Positions 32,081 to 42,947 of a stretch of 64,000 nucleotides of DNA are shown piece by piece. The position numbers were made by a program, and so were the translations under genes. The stretch's first letter is position 1. Each line of letters starts with the position of its first letter. Source of the DNA: Lophium mytilinum (Eukaryota; Ascomycota; Dothideomycetes; Mytilinidiales; Mytilinidiaceae); assembly GCA_010093605.1 (NCBI GenBank), contig MU004198.1, positions 6,456 to 70,455 on the forward strand. Reading direction: 5' to 3'. The notes under the pieces were generated by a model. The model had not been told where the DNA came from. It was given only the letters and a program-made list of their open reading frames with translations, and ran no database searches.

Positions 32081-34360
32081 CTAGATAATAACAAACCATT
32101 TTCCTGGAAGCTTCGCTGCTGCTTGAACCGCACAATCCTCGCAGCAGCCAGGCCCACGCAACATCGTATTCCGTGACGTTTTTGCCTCGACAGCAACGCT
32201 CACAGCCAGCCATCTCGATCTTGGGTTGTTCTTCACCAGCACGACCACAATTCTTTCAGGGATGTTACTGTTGTTTCTCTTACTTTGCTCAAGAAAATGC
32301 CAGGACCAATTTCCAGCCGCGGTAGCAACGTCCACACTAAGTCTTGCGGCAATCGGTCTCTCACCGTGGGAAAGACTACCATGCTCACACGTAGGTGCAC
32401 GATAAGTGTGCCATAGATTGTCGTGTAGCCCCCGATACGACTTTTGAACGTCAAATGTTCGTTTGTTGTCGTTGGGCATAGCCGGCTCTAAGTGCTCTCC
32501 CATGAATCGAATCATGACATTGAATGCGGCGTTACTGGGTCCGTAGAATTCATGGCGCTCCAGAACCGGAGAGACGCAGCGGGGTTCGTAATGCAAAACA
32601 CTGTTCTCAATGACCCATGCTGACTGGACTCGTCCGCCACCTATACCACTGCCGATAAATTCGATGGAAGAAAGCAGTGCATCTCGGACACGGAATTTCC
32701 TCTCCCCAGTTTTCTTATTGGTCGGCACTCCCTCGAGCAAGTAAAGATTCTCAGGGTTGATCTGCGCAGGGTCGCCGTCATTGCTACCGAATGACGGGAG
32801 AAATAGAGTCCAACCGAATTCGCTGACCATGAAAATGTCTGTCGTGTTCTGCTCCAGCGCCATGCTGGGGTCTGCGGGGTCGGGGCCGAGCAGACGCCAG
32901 GATATGTACGAGAAGGAGTCGATAGAAGATAGTGCAATACTATCCTTGCACCCTACTATTCGGTCGTATATCTGGCTGTTCCCCATGAAGTCGGTTTCGC
33001 AAATGAGAGGGAGATTCTCACATGATTTGATCTTTGAAATGGTGGACATAAAGAAGATATCTACCGCTGCCCGCCAGATGGGAATTGGTCCTCTCTCGTG
33101 GATGTAAGATTGCAGTGAAGAGGGTAGGCGCTCCCTTGGAGTCTTTTTGAGTGGTTCAGTCATACAGATCGTGTCGGCATACTTCCTGATCAGATCTTCA
33201 TTGAATTCTCTTTCCCCAAATAGCACGTACGCTGCATTCCAGATTTGCCACTTCTTAATTAAACACGGAGTATCTTGTAGTCCACTTCGTGTAGCCCTCC
33301 TTGCCAATGTGAACGCTGCAGCTATGGAGAATTCCATGGCATCTTTGAAATCCTGGCTCTCTGCCCAAGAATATGGCTCATCGAATGCTCTGCAAAGATT
33401 CGTTGTACAGTAATCACGAAGTGGGTGACGCTCCTGGGCCTCGACTGGAACGAAATCTGCTTGTTCTGGGTCGATGCCAATATAGACTTTGTTCTCTCTG
33501 TCTAAAAGACAAACGGCCGGGCCCATATGTGTTTTCCTTGTGCCGTCAATAACGATGTTGGGCGCAGTCGAAGTCCCCGAGGAAAACAATATATTTTGCG
33601 ACGTTTCATGCCCTTGAACGAGGACTCGGAGTCCTAGTACGTAATGAGCCCATGCGATCAGAGTCACGCAGCCGCCATATTCGCTAACTCTTAGCGTGTA
33701 TTCCTCTGGCCATCTCTGTATTATTGGCAGTGAGTCCAGGCATGCGACGAGGAGATTCGTGGGTAGAGCTGTGTCCGCATTCAAAGATATTTTGTTTAAC
33801 AATGGACGTAAACGCTCTTCAACCGCAAGCAAGGTTTGACTCCAAAGGAAAGGACTTGCTTGGGAACTGATTGCTTCCAGTGTCCCGACCAGACCGCTAA
33901 ATCCTGGGCTTGGGTTTGCCTCCGGGAAACCAAGCTCAACTCGTTTATTCAAAGCGTAGTGCAAAGAGCCAGCCAATGAAGACCTTTCTTGAGTCGCCCC
34001 GAGTAGTGATAGCTGAACGACAGTGGCGAGGTCGCTTTCAGTGGCTGTAAATGCTCTGTCTAAGGTTGGGCCGGAGCCGACTTTCAATTCCAGCGTGGGA
34101 TGCGACAGAGAGTTCGTTGAGGTGTGCTCGACCACCATTGTTCGGAACTTGCTAGAAAGCTTCGAATCAACCCATACCCTTCCAAATACTGCGCATAATT
34201 CCTCTTCCACCAAAAGATCAGATCCGGATTGCTTCAGCGTACGAGCTATGCTCATTATCTTGGACCAGGTATACGTTGTGGCACTTGAGACCATCTGACG
34301 AATAGGAAAGATAGCCGCTAGCTCCAGGGATACTTGGAATCCCACTGAACTGGACACCAT
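32081..34360 (-). CDS. large fungal protein of unknown function
   Basis: Single open frame of 759 residues from an ATG at 34360. I recognise the type, not a named domain: proteins of this kind are widespread in Pezizomycotina, with a helical N-terminal third (repeated Leu/Ala, L-A-G-S-L-H-Y-A), then a P-E-E-Y-T-L-R-V-S-E-Y-G-G-C segment followed by I-A-W-A-H-Y-V-L-G-L-R-V-L-V near residue 240. A mixed C-terminal part contains F-Y-G-P-S-N-A-A-F and a C-E-D-C-A-V near the end. No signal peptide or clear membrane helix. An additional small 3' exon cannot be excluded. It lies next to BYS1 and shows no decay. Confidence 0.8.
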   Translation of the reverse strand: MVSSSVGFQVSLELAAIFPIRQMVSSATTYTWSKIMSIARTLKQSGSDLLVEEELCAVFGRVWVDSKLSSKFRTMVVEHTSTNSLSHPTLELKVGSGPTLDRAFTATESDLATVVQLSLLGATQERSSLAGSLHYALNKRVELGFPEANPSPGFSGLVGTLEAISSQASPFLWSQTLLAVEERLRPLLNKISLNADTALPTNLLVACLDSLPIIQRWPEEYTLRVSEYGGCVTLIAWAHYVLGLRVLVQGHETSQNILFSSGTSTAPNIVIDGTRKTHMGPAVCLLDRENKVYIGIDPEQADFVPVEAQERHPLRDYCTTNLCRAFDEPYSWAESQDFKDAMEFSIAAAFTLARRATRSGLQDTPCLIKKWQIWNAAYVLFGEREFNEDLIRKYADTICMTEPLKKTPRERLPSSLQSYIHERGPIPIWRAAVDIFFMSTISKIKSCENLPLICETDFMGNSQIYDRIVGCKDSIALSSIDSFSYISWRLLGPDPADPSMALEQNTTDIFMVSEFGWTLFLPSFGSNDGDPAQINPENLYLLEGVPTNKKTGERKFRVRDALLSSIEFIGSGIGGGRVQSAWVIENSVLHYEPRCVSPVLERHEFYGPSNAAFNVMIRFMGEHLEPAMPNDNKRTFDVQKSYRGLHDNLWHTYRAPTCEHGSLSHGERPIAARLSVDVATAAGNWSWHFLEQSKRNNSNIPERIVVVLVKNNPRSRWLAVSVAVEAKTSRNTMLRGPGCCEDCAVQAAAKLPGKWFVII

Positions 34361-36222
34361 TTGGCTGGTGAGCAGATGAAGGTGTCTACTATGTGAAATG
34401 GCTGATGAAATGGAGCTACTCGGTCGCGTCAGCTATCTTCTGACCGTTGTGCTAATGAATCTGCCAGAAATATATACCGGAGAAGTGAAGTCAGTGTTTT
34501 ACCGAACTACACGAAGCAAGTTTCGGAAGTTGGACATTGATCAGCCAGGAAGGCGAGATGCTAAACTGTTCAGCCTTGAGTCAAGATAATTGACCGCGCG
34601 TACGAGGCCCAGCCTTCTCTTATACGAGCAGCACTCCCTCTGCCGCCAAGCCCAAGATCAGCCTCGCATGTACGACCCAACGTAACTGACAAATGAGATC
34701 TCACCACATGGAATCTAATCGCGCAGCAGGCAAGACGGAATGCTAGCGGATATGTCTGTTGATTTGTGTATGTGCTTTAGTATTCCATCTATATCTTTAT
34801 AGCAAGAATAACATACAAAGAATAAGCTTAGTAAATACATAGAGGATGAGCATCTTTTTGCGTTGAGTTCATACCATCTATGGATAATGGTAGGGCGCTA
34901 TTCGTGCACTTAGGTAAAGCTCTTCACCAGGCTTCCTTTCAAGCTTCGTGTGGAGGTGCTCACGGAGAAGGGATACGGCGCTGACTCAACTGGCAAATAG
35001 AAGGAGATAAGATGATTGATAATATACGCGTATATATCTTAGGGGACAACTGATCCCACCAAAGACCAATTCTGCTTTTGAACCTGAATGCACAGGAATT
35101 GAGGCTGAGCGGTGACTAAGTCAACCTGAATTTGTGGCTGCATGTACAATCCTGAGCATGCGGTTAGCGGACAAACGAGAGGAACCCTTCCAACTCTACC
35201 TGATTGGCTCGTGTATATTGAGCCGAGGTGCCTAGTGACGCCTATCGCACCTCGATCGCCAGCATCCACGGCAATGGTTGCTTTAATGTTTTGAGAAGTT
35301 ACGAGCTCTGCAGGACGTTCTCTCTCACCAATCCCTGGAGACGTGGGGCGGATAGAGCAAGCGAAAGTGGTCAGGCCACAGAGCACGGCGTTCATGCAAG
35401 CCTCAAGATTATAGGCATGTTTCATCCTTTCCGTCTATGCCCAAGACGTCTACATGGTGTATATTGGCCGACAAATGTGAGACAGTCAAATTATTGAACA
35501 GGTGGTGTACGCAACCACAGGGGCAAGAAGAGCGGCCTCGTGCAAATTTGAGCGATACAATAACAAGACCAGGAGACACAGGGGTGTCAGCCCGCTCTTG
35601 TGACGCACCGCACACGTCCGGTCAAACCCCTCCATCCGGTCAAAGAGTTTATCGGCCCCTAATCAAGAGTGTGCTGTAGATATCAAGTGCCAAGCAGAAA
35701 GGGGGGACCACAGCGTTTGGATGCATCCGGTGAACTAGCGCAGATTTAACGCCACTGGTGTGCTAGATGAGATTGAAATAGAGAAAGTCCTTTTCTGGAC
35801 AATGTAATCTATGCAAGCCCTGCAGTACGTGCGTTACTGTCCCTAACCGCCAAAAATCCCGATGCTTCAGCTAATGCTGCTCTGTTATAACTACTAAGGG
35901 AGTTGAGCTCGTTTGAATATAGTGTTTCCGGTAAGCGTAGCCTGCAGAAATAGTCACTTGGTCATGGCGAGGCCTAAATCAGTAGCCAGGCGGCAATGAT
36001 GCACTATTAGGTAGTGTAAGGTAGGTTTCTCGCCACCCAGGGATGCATGCTAAGCTCGGTGCTGTTATAAAATTGCATAAAGGTGTTATGGTACATGAGA
36101 GATTTCCTGCTCAAGCAGCATCATGGTTTGCAGAGCCAATAGATCTAGGTTTTGCAAATTCCATGACATGATCCGCTGCCCACACCCTCAGAAAAAGCCC
36201 GTCGGGAACGTACCACTTGCTG
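34361..36222. other. long intergenic stretch, no gene seen
   Basis: About 1.9 kb of normal composition with only short overlapping frames; no domain, splice or RNA signal recognised. Confidence 0.5.
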
Positions 36223-36445
36223 TGGTGCAGCCGGTGGGGAGTGCGGGGGCGGGTGGGGGGGTTGAGGGTGGAGGTTTGTTCCGGGTGAGAGATGGAGGTG
36301 GAGAGGGGAGAGGGGGTATGTTACTTTCTTTTTCTTTTTTGTGGATGACTTTGAGTCGGATTGGGGTGGCCACGAATTGCGTTGTGAATAGAGAGAAAGA
36401 GGGGCTGGGATGGTTTAGAGACTGTCTTAACGCGGCATGTCTTAC
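36223..36445 (+). pseudogene. decayed partial copy of the BYS1 gene 3' end
   Basis: The block 36223-36285 matches 31643-31705, the last 20 codons of the BYS1-like gene, at roughly nine of ten bases, including a shared 23-base identical start. Weaker similarity continues into the 3' flank (for example AGAGACTGTCTT occurs in both at about 31834 and 36417). The copy lacks the Cys-rich domain and has no start, so it is a relic. Both copies are on the plus strand. Confidence 0.7.
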
Positions 36446-36906
36446 TACAATATCTTTATTCATACTTTTTATAAGAGTGTCGAGCGTACCCAGTAAAAGG
36501 AATAGCCCACTCACCATGCAACATACCTCTTCCAAATATCCAATGCTCGAGATCCCTTCCCTACGCGCTAGCACCTGTCCATATGACCTGCTGCCTAGCA
36601 TCATCATCACGACACCAGCACCGGAGTTGCGGCACTGGGAGATACTCTACTGGGAAAACTTGCGTCCGTCAAGGTGTTGATAGCTGGGTCCCCCACAAAG
36701 CACCACAGCACGTTGAAAAAGCGTTGTGTCCAAACTAGAAAATGTCGTGGTTAAGATATCTCCTACCCTCATAAAATGCCGCCATCCCGCACCCAATCGA
36801 TCAGCCAGCCAGCTGAGCACGCCATCCATACTCCGTCTTTGGCTGGATAACCATGCCGAAGAAACCATGCAAAGCATCCTTGTCCTCAATCCTCATCAAC
36901 TACCAT
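36446..36906. other. intergenic, no gene seen
   Basis: Between the BYS1 relic and the DCN1 stop codon. Nothing supported. Confidence 0.5.
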
Positions 36907-39133
36907 CTACTCCACCTCCATCGCCTCCCCCTCCGTCTCACCTCCGCCCCTCTTCTCCTTCACCCACTCCACAAATTCATCGACGACGCTGGGCCAGCTG
37001 CTCTCCTCTGTCCAGAACCCCAAGCTCTCGTCTTCCAGCGTCATGCTCGCAAACTTCAGCGTCTCGTTCCACACATCTTTGTTGACGCTCTTCTTCCACT
37101 TCGTCGTGAGGAATTCGACCCACCAATCGAGCCACGGGTTGCTCTGCGAATTCCATCGCACGGGGGAGGCCGCGGAGCCGAATAGCACCTTCCAGTACTC
37201 GACTGCTGTGTCGAGTTGGACAGATTTCTGGTTGCCGGTGCGGCCGATGTTGTAGGTGTATTTGTAGATGCGGGTGAAGGTGTCTTTGTTGGCGGGGAGG
37301 GTTTTGAGCAGGTTTTTCATGTATGATTTTTGCTTGTCGACTGTGTCGCAGCTAGAAGGTGTGTTAGTGAATGATTTGAGGTTTTCAGGGAGCTGAGCGT
37401 CGTACCTCTGTGCCCCCCAGCCCTCGGTGAAGCCTTCTCGAGTCATCTCGCCCATTGTGGGGCATTGTAGGATTTCCGACACGGCGAGCATCCCGATGTC
37501 TTCGAGTTCGACCTTGATGTCGTTGAGATACGACATCATACCGGTGACGCCAATTGTGTCAGGGGTGGTTTTGTCATCTGAAAACTGTCAGCGATGTGGT
37601 GGTATTCGAGAAAGAGGCTTGATCATACCTCGATACTTGTCGAACACCTTGTTCAATCCTGACTTTGACGAGCCGGAGGGAGCAGATGCTGCTCCGCCAC
37701 CTGAGAAGTATCTGGCACGAGACATTTTGGTTAGCAAAGAGACAGGTGTGTCAAATGTGTGTGGTGGTTTTGGGGAGTAATCATGAATCCGGAATTCCGT
37801 CCGAGGCGTTTATGTAGGCGTCGATACTCTCCAGGCACCAGTGATTCCGGATTGGGCTGCAGCTGTGAGTGAAATTCGAGGCTCCAGGATTCACTCTAAT
37901 GAAGAACGTAAATAAGACATAATCTGGTTTACATGGTGAATAGCGCTCGGTTTTCTGACCAGGCTGAATTGGCGATGGGTGATTGATGGATTGCTGAGGG
38001 GCCTGAGGTGTTGAAGCACCCCCGGCGGCGCGAAAAGAAGACCGTTCTAGGATACAGATTTGGCACCATTTATTCGAAGATGTGGCTTTGGGTATGCATT
38101 TCATCCTTAGGACGGAGTGAAACCTACTGATCGTTGAATGGCTGGCTGAGGTGGTTATTGCCCTGGATGCCCTGACCGCGAAGTAGGGCCTCCTGGGCGA
38201 TTGCGTAGTTGTATTTCCAGACGACAGCGCTCTGTTTGGCCCGATCAGAGGACGCAGATCCACTCGAGAACATGGTGTATATCGTAGTCGAGTTTAGGAA
38301 GTCTCTTAAGGTGAGAGCGGAAGTGACTTGGTTGGGAGAAAGCGTGGTGGACTGCGAGGCGGAAGAGCTGAGAGAGATCGATCGATCGAGGGATGACGCA
38401 GATGCGAGGCATCACGCGGCCTAGAGCTCCTAGCTCATGCGTGCGCGAGGTAGTTGCAGAACAAGGTCCTACAGGAGGTCGCTTCCTCAAACACTCTACA
38501 GGCAATTGTAGAGCAACCTACTACTCGAAATCCGTTGACCAGCTGAACAATGCTTCGGGAATCGTGTCCATCGCTCTCAAAGTCCGGAAAATTCCAAAAG
38601 TGTGTATCATGACCCGCTCGTCCCTAATTTGGGTGGAATCGCATGGTAGACCATCCTGGCGCTAGACTTCTTGACGGAATCTAGCCATCCAGCATTGTAT
38701 TTCGACAGCATTCGCCTTCACTCTCGCGTGTCCAGAAGCTCCAGATCCTTCCCAGTGGTATTCGAAGCCTCCTAGTATACGGCCAGATCCTCGGTCGGTA
38801 TTCCGGATGGTAGATCGTGAAAGGGCTCGATGGACGAATGTGGTGAGAACAAGCAATGCAGAAAAACCACTTACCCATTGACGGCTTGTTCCGAGTTCCA
38901 GTTGTGCGTTTTGAGGTGCTAAATGCAAGAATCAGGTCAGCCAATACTCTTTCAAATGTCGAGGACAGCAGGGTCGCAGTATGGGGAATGCCGCACTGGG
39001 CTGCAAAAGCATGTAGGAAAGCGGGGGTTCGAGGCTGGCAACTCACCTTCACAGCGGTATTGCGGTCTGACGAGGTAAAGCTCATGAACTGAGTGATGGC
39101 ACTCTTCTGCGCGGTAGTATATGCTGGAGGCAT
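36907..39133 (-). CDS. DCN1: DCN1-like cullin neddylation factor
   Basis: Five exons, complement of 39047-39133, 38875-38918, 37629-37711, 37406-37577 and 36907-37351, give 276 residues with phases that agree at every join. Exons 1-2 encode a UBA-like domain (I-T-Q-F-M-S-F-T, then H-N-W-N-S-E-Q-A-V-N-G). The rest is the potentiating-neddylation (PONY) domain: V-F-D-K-Y-R, P-T-M-G-E-M-T-R-E-G-F, W-K-V-L-F near 190 and the C-terminal W-P-S-V-V-D-E-F-V-E-W-V. DCN1 is the scaffold-type E3 that places NEDD8/Rub1 on cullins. Intron 2 is 1163 bp, far longer than others here, yet has GTAAGT, a GCTAACC branch point and CCAG. It contains another small gene (separate entry). Confidence 0.93.
37929..38273 (-). 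CDS. small protein nested in the DCN1 intron
   Basis: Two exons, complement of 38128-38273 and 37929-38046, joined over an 81-bp GTAGGT...CCTAG intron, give 87 residues and a TAA stop. It begins M-F-S-S-G-S-A and has V-V-W-K-Y-N-Y-A-I-A-Q-E-A, N-N-H-L-S-Q-P-F-N-D-Q and T-V-F-F-S-R-R-R-G; no signal peptide or Cys. Composition looks like a real protein and the splice phases agree, but I cannot name the family. It lies wholly within DCN1 intron 2 on the same strand, so the DCN1 pre-mRNA would carry it. Alternatively these could be chance frames in an unusually long intron. Confidence 0.5.
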
Positions 39134-39365
39134 CGCTATGCCGCGTTAGCGCTGTCTTCGTATGGTAAATGCAGGTAGAGTTGGTGGAGGCGTAGTGCAG
39201 AATATATGCAGGTAAGAAGGTCAAATTGCGAGTGCCAGAATAGAGTTGTGGATGCAAAGTATAGGGTTGTGGTTGAGAAAGGCGTGTCTGGAGGTGACTC
39301 GCGCACGCAAGGCACCGCCGCCCAAGACAGTGGAGGGGCTAGTTTCGGCCTCAGGCACACATGCG

Positions 39366-39719
39366 TCACCGTGGCGGCGTGGGGGTAGTTTCAGTGCAAG
39401 GCTGAGAGTGGTGACAATATAAAAGCGACTTACCATCCTGTTCGACCGGCGCCTTGACTGCCACTTTAGCTTTCATTTTGGCCGCAGCTTTTGGCTTCGC
39501 TTTAGTCACCGGCTTTGGTGGTGTTTTGACCTCCGACGCCACCTGTGTCTCTGATTTGGTCTTGCGAACTCTCTTCGGCTTCGCGTCTTCGACTGGCTGG
39601 GCGTCGGGCTGTGTCTCGACAGCTTTGGCTTTGCGTTTGGGCGGCATCGTGGTGGAGGCTGGAGATGTGGTGCTAGAAGCTGGTGTAAGGAGTGAAAGGG
39701 TGCGGCGCAAGAGGTTCAT
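39366..39719 (-). CDS. Lys/Ala-rich basic protein (hypothetical)
   Basis: Frame of 117 codons starting with an Arg/Leu/Ser-rich presequence-like N terminus (M-N-L-L-R-R-T-L-S-L-L) and then a Lys/Pro/Ala-rich tail with K-P-K-R-V-R-K-T-K. A possible intron begins GTAAGT after E-Q-D at about 39433; with acceptor CTCAG it would end quickly in L-H-stop. Histone-H1-like composition only; no domain. It lies head-to-tail upstream of DCN1. Could be mitochondrial or nuclear. Confidence 0.4.
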   Translation of the reverse strand: MNLLRRTLSLLTPASSTTSPASTTMPPKRKAKAVETQPDAQPVEDAKPKRVRKTKSETQVASEVKTPPKPVTKAKPKAAAKMKAKVAVKAPVEQDGKSLLYCHHSQPCTETTPTPPR

Positions 39720-40041
39720 CGTTGACCTGAAACTCGGGCGCTGCTACGTGAAGGTCGGAGATGCCTCTAGTGAAGGTCAACCGCAACTTCCCAATTCCAC
39801 GAATGTGGCACAGAGCAGCAACTTTATGAATTAGAACCTCAATTTGGCTTCCTATGAGACAGAGAACCTCCGCCGAGATAACGACTACAAATATGCACGC
39901 AAGCCCCAAAACGCTACGCGCACCTCGAACCGTACAGTGATCTGAGCCGCCGAGAGAGCTAGAGATGAAACCTAACAGCAGACTTCCTATATACCCCAAA
40001 GCTAGAAATTACAGACGCTAAAAGATTACAGCTGCCGCCAT
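39720..40041. other. intergenic, no gene seen
   Basis: Between the MVP1 stop codon and the basic ORF; nothing recognised. Confidence 0.55.
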
Positions 40042-42395
40042 CTAATCTCCAAGCGGCATTCCTTCAACCTCCTCACTCAGCCCCCTCCAATTATCCGCCT
40101 GTAGCTCTGCGTACTTGACGCGTTCCTGGCTCCAATCCTGGTGCAGCCTGCTGATATGATACTGCGAATGCTGGAAGAAGAGCAGCTCGTCCCGCACACA
40201 CTCCTTGATGAAGACGCCGCGGGCATGTTGGGCGACGATAGACTGTTTGTCCTAGTACTTGTTAGCTGTGTTATAGACATTGTTGATTTCGGCATACTTA
40301 CTCGAACAATGGCTTCTTCAACCTTCTCTGCCTCGTTGGGCTTCTGCAGGTGCTCCGGCTTGTTCCTGATGGTCTGCAGCTTGTTTTCGTTATTTTGTAT
40401 CCTCTTCTCCAGCTGTGGGATATTGTCCTTGGCATAACGATCTCGTCGATCAAATAGATCTCGCATGCTGACGAGGCAGTCCCGTTGCCTCTTGAGATCT
40501 TCTAGAACACCTTCGTCCCAAGCCCGACCCTCGTCTTCTAGTAAGCTCTGGCTTGCTGATAGGTGTTTGGCGGTGGAGCTCAAGCCTTCATTGAGCATGG
40601 GAACGTCGTTGACATCAACAGCATACGTGTCTGATGATGCTTCGGTCAGGGATTGTAGAGCAAGGGAGAAGCGGAGGTATTCAGCCGCCAGCCCTTCGTT
40701 GCGCTTGCACAGCCGTTCCATGAGGTTGCATAGGTTGATGTATTGCTCTGCCGATCTCCGGACGCCCGATCGTACCTGGTCGAACAGATCCTGTAAGTTT
40801 TGAGGAAGAGAGTCTTCCAGGCCTGGTGGCAGTGATTTCCCAGTAAACTCTTCCTGGACGGATATCGTAGCTTGTTTTCGCCATACAGCCAATTCCTACA
40901 TCAGCCGTTAGCACGAGGTCTGCAATTACAGATCAGAAAGCGGACTTCTACCGTTGGAACTGTGAGGAACATGACGACTAGCTGCTCCTGCGAGAGCACT
41001 GGATGGCGAACAAGAGCGTTTGCGAATCGAGCGAGCCCACGACGTCGCTTCTCGACAAACGAAGCATCCGCAGCTAAGTAGTTGCCGTTGACTAAGAACC
41101 CATCAATTCGTGGTGTGCAAACGGACAATGGGAGACCTACTGGCGACACGTTTTGGTGGAAGGAGTGGGAGCTGGCGGAAAGGATACCTCTTGTGTAGAC
41201 AATCCAACAACCATACAAAGTCGCTGTATCTTCGGATGATCTTGCTGTTGCGACGGGCGCTGGTGACTTCGTAGTTCCGATGCTGGAATAGAAACATCCC
41301 CTCTTTTTCGGTAATTGACGTCACGGTGATAATCTCTTCTACGCCATTACCCGCAACTCGGCCTCCTCCTGGGGATCTTCCCAAGCCACCTGGGTTGCGA
41401 CTCGCATCGTCTCCTCCCTCGTTTCCGAATCCATCGCCTCCCAGCCCTGCGCCTGAGAATCCATCGGCCGAAGACCCATTGTATGCTCCCCAGCCAGCTG
41501 TTCCACCTGTAGTCGGTCGCTCGCCTATGTGATTGCTTGGAGGGGGCGAGCTGGGATTGTCAGACGCCGTTGTGAACGCGCTTGTTGTTCGTCCTGGCAT
41601 CCCGCTGCTTGACAAGGTCGTCCCGTTGACTGGAGGCGCAGAAGCGTCCACAGTATGTTCATGACCTCGATGAAGGGCTGGACTTGACCATGGGTCCGCT
41701 TCCGGGAATCCGAATGATTCCTTGCGCATGACACGCGACTGACTCGGAGTTACGGCCGGCTGGCTTTGAGGCGTGGCAGGAGTTGGGGGAGGTAGAGGAG
41801 TCGTTGGTTTCGCAGCTTCCGGAGGCGCGGGGAGCTTGATTGAGGGTTCTGGGAGGTCTTTGCGATGTCAGGACGGGTGTTGCGGCTGGGGTGAAGCGTT
41901 TGAGAGCTGGGACCTACGTCGTCTATGATCGTCCACGCTGTCCAGCGTCACGTCCTCGCCTTCCTGCGCCAGCCCAATGAGGGCGAGCAAGACATTGAAC
42001 TCGCCCCTGCCGAATCCAGCAGTCGAGTCCTGTCCCGGTTGGGCCACGATGCCTAAGATCTTGGTCTGGACGTCGGCGGGGAGTCCGCTGTCTCCCAGCA
42101 GCTTCTTCACTCCCGCGAGGCTGACTCCGCTCCCCGTGCGGTCGCCAGATGCTATCAGCGCATCGTATGCGTCGACATAGCTCTCAGGCACGTCCCCACT
42201 TCCCAGCAGCGTCTTCACCAGGTTCCCGCGCGCTGCCTTCTTGGGCGTCGGAAGGCCCCAGGGAGAGTCGCCGGCATCGTTAAAGTCATCGGTGAACAGA
42301 CTCGAGCCTGATTTGGCTGCTGGTTTCGGCTCGTCGTCGAAGAGAGTGGACTGTTTAGGCCGCGCAGGCAGATCGTCATCGCCGAAGAGAGACAT
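40042..42395 (-). CDS. MVP1: sorting nexin MVP1
   Basis: Five exons, complement of 41918-42395, 41141-41857, 40952-41091, 40302-40895 and 40042-40251, give 712 residues, the usual length in Pezizomycotina. The N terminus is M-S-L-F-G-D-D-D-L-P; an EH-like or helical region covers about 50-140, then a Ser/Pro/Gly-rich linker. The PX domain follows: I-T-V-T-S-I-T-E-K-E-G, F-Q-H-R-N-Y-E-V, I-I-R-R-Y-S-D-F-V-W-L-L-D-C-L and L-P-P-K-R-V-A. The C-terminal part is a BAR-like coiled region with E-Q-Y-I-N-L-C-N-L-M-E-R. MVP1 binds PI3P and helps form endosome-to-vacuole and recycling tubules. Introns are 49-60 bp with clean GT-AG ends. Confidence 0.95.
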
Positions 42396-42947
42396 CACGG
42401 GCGAGGTCTAGGGTGCGCTGGAATTCAAGAAAGAGGCTACGGTCATCAATCGCGATGCAGTTAGAGACGATAGAGGTGCAGGAAGACGAGGTATTGTAGT
42501 TGAAGCATGGCAGACGTCGCCGTCGAGCTTGATGGACGATATGCGGCGGGAGCAGCTCGCAAGTAACCACCAGGCCGCGGTCCAAGCTTCGATAAACACA
42601 ACTTGGCATTCATCTCCAGTGACCTCGCCTCGCTCACGTCATGGGCTAGTAATTGCAGCATTTGCCCGGTAATAGTTAAAGTACGAACTCAATACCATGG
42701 AGGCTATTCAATTAAATCAGAACTATGTAAGTATCAAGAAATCTCCCTTAGATACACCGTATCGTCCACAGGGTATCCATATAGTACCGAAACGCGCCAG
42801 AGTAAGTATCATGCAATGCTAACATCCAACTGCTGATAATGTCAGAAACTTTTCGTCCTTGTCCGTCCACCAGTTACGCCGATTGAAACTCCTCTCAAGC
42901 CTGATCCCGATCCGGGTCCATAAAGCGCCGTCGTGATATTGGAAAAG
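42396..42947. other. intergenic, no gene seen
   Basis: MVP1 promoter side and palH 3' flank; only short frames. Confidence 0.55.

Noticed and set aside
36123-36680. 185-codon plus-strand frame
   Set aside because: Crosses the BYS1 relic in a degenerate way and shows no domain.
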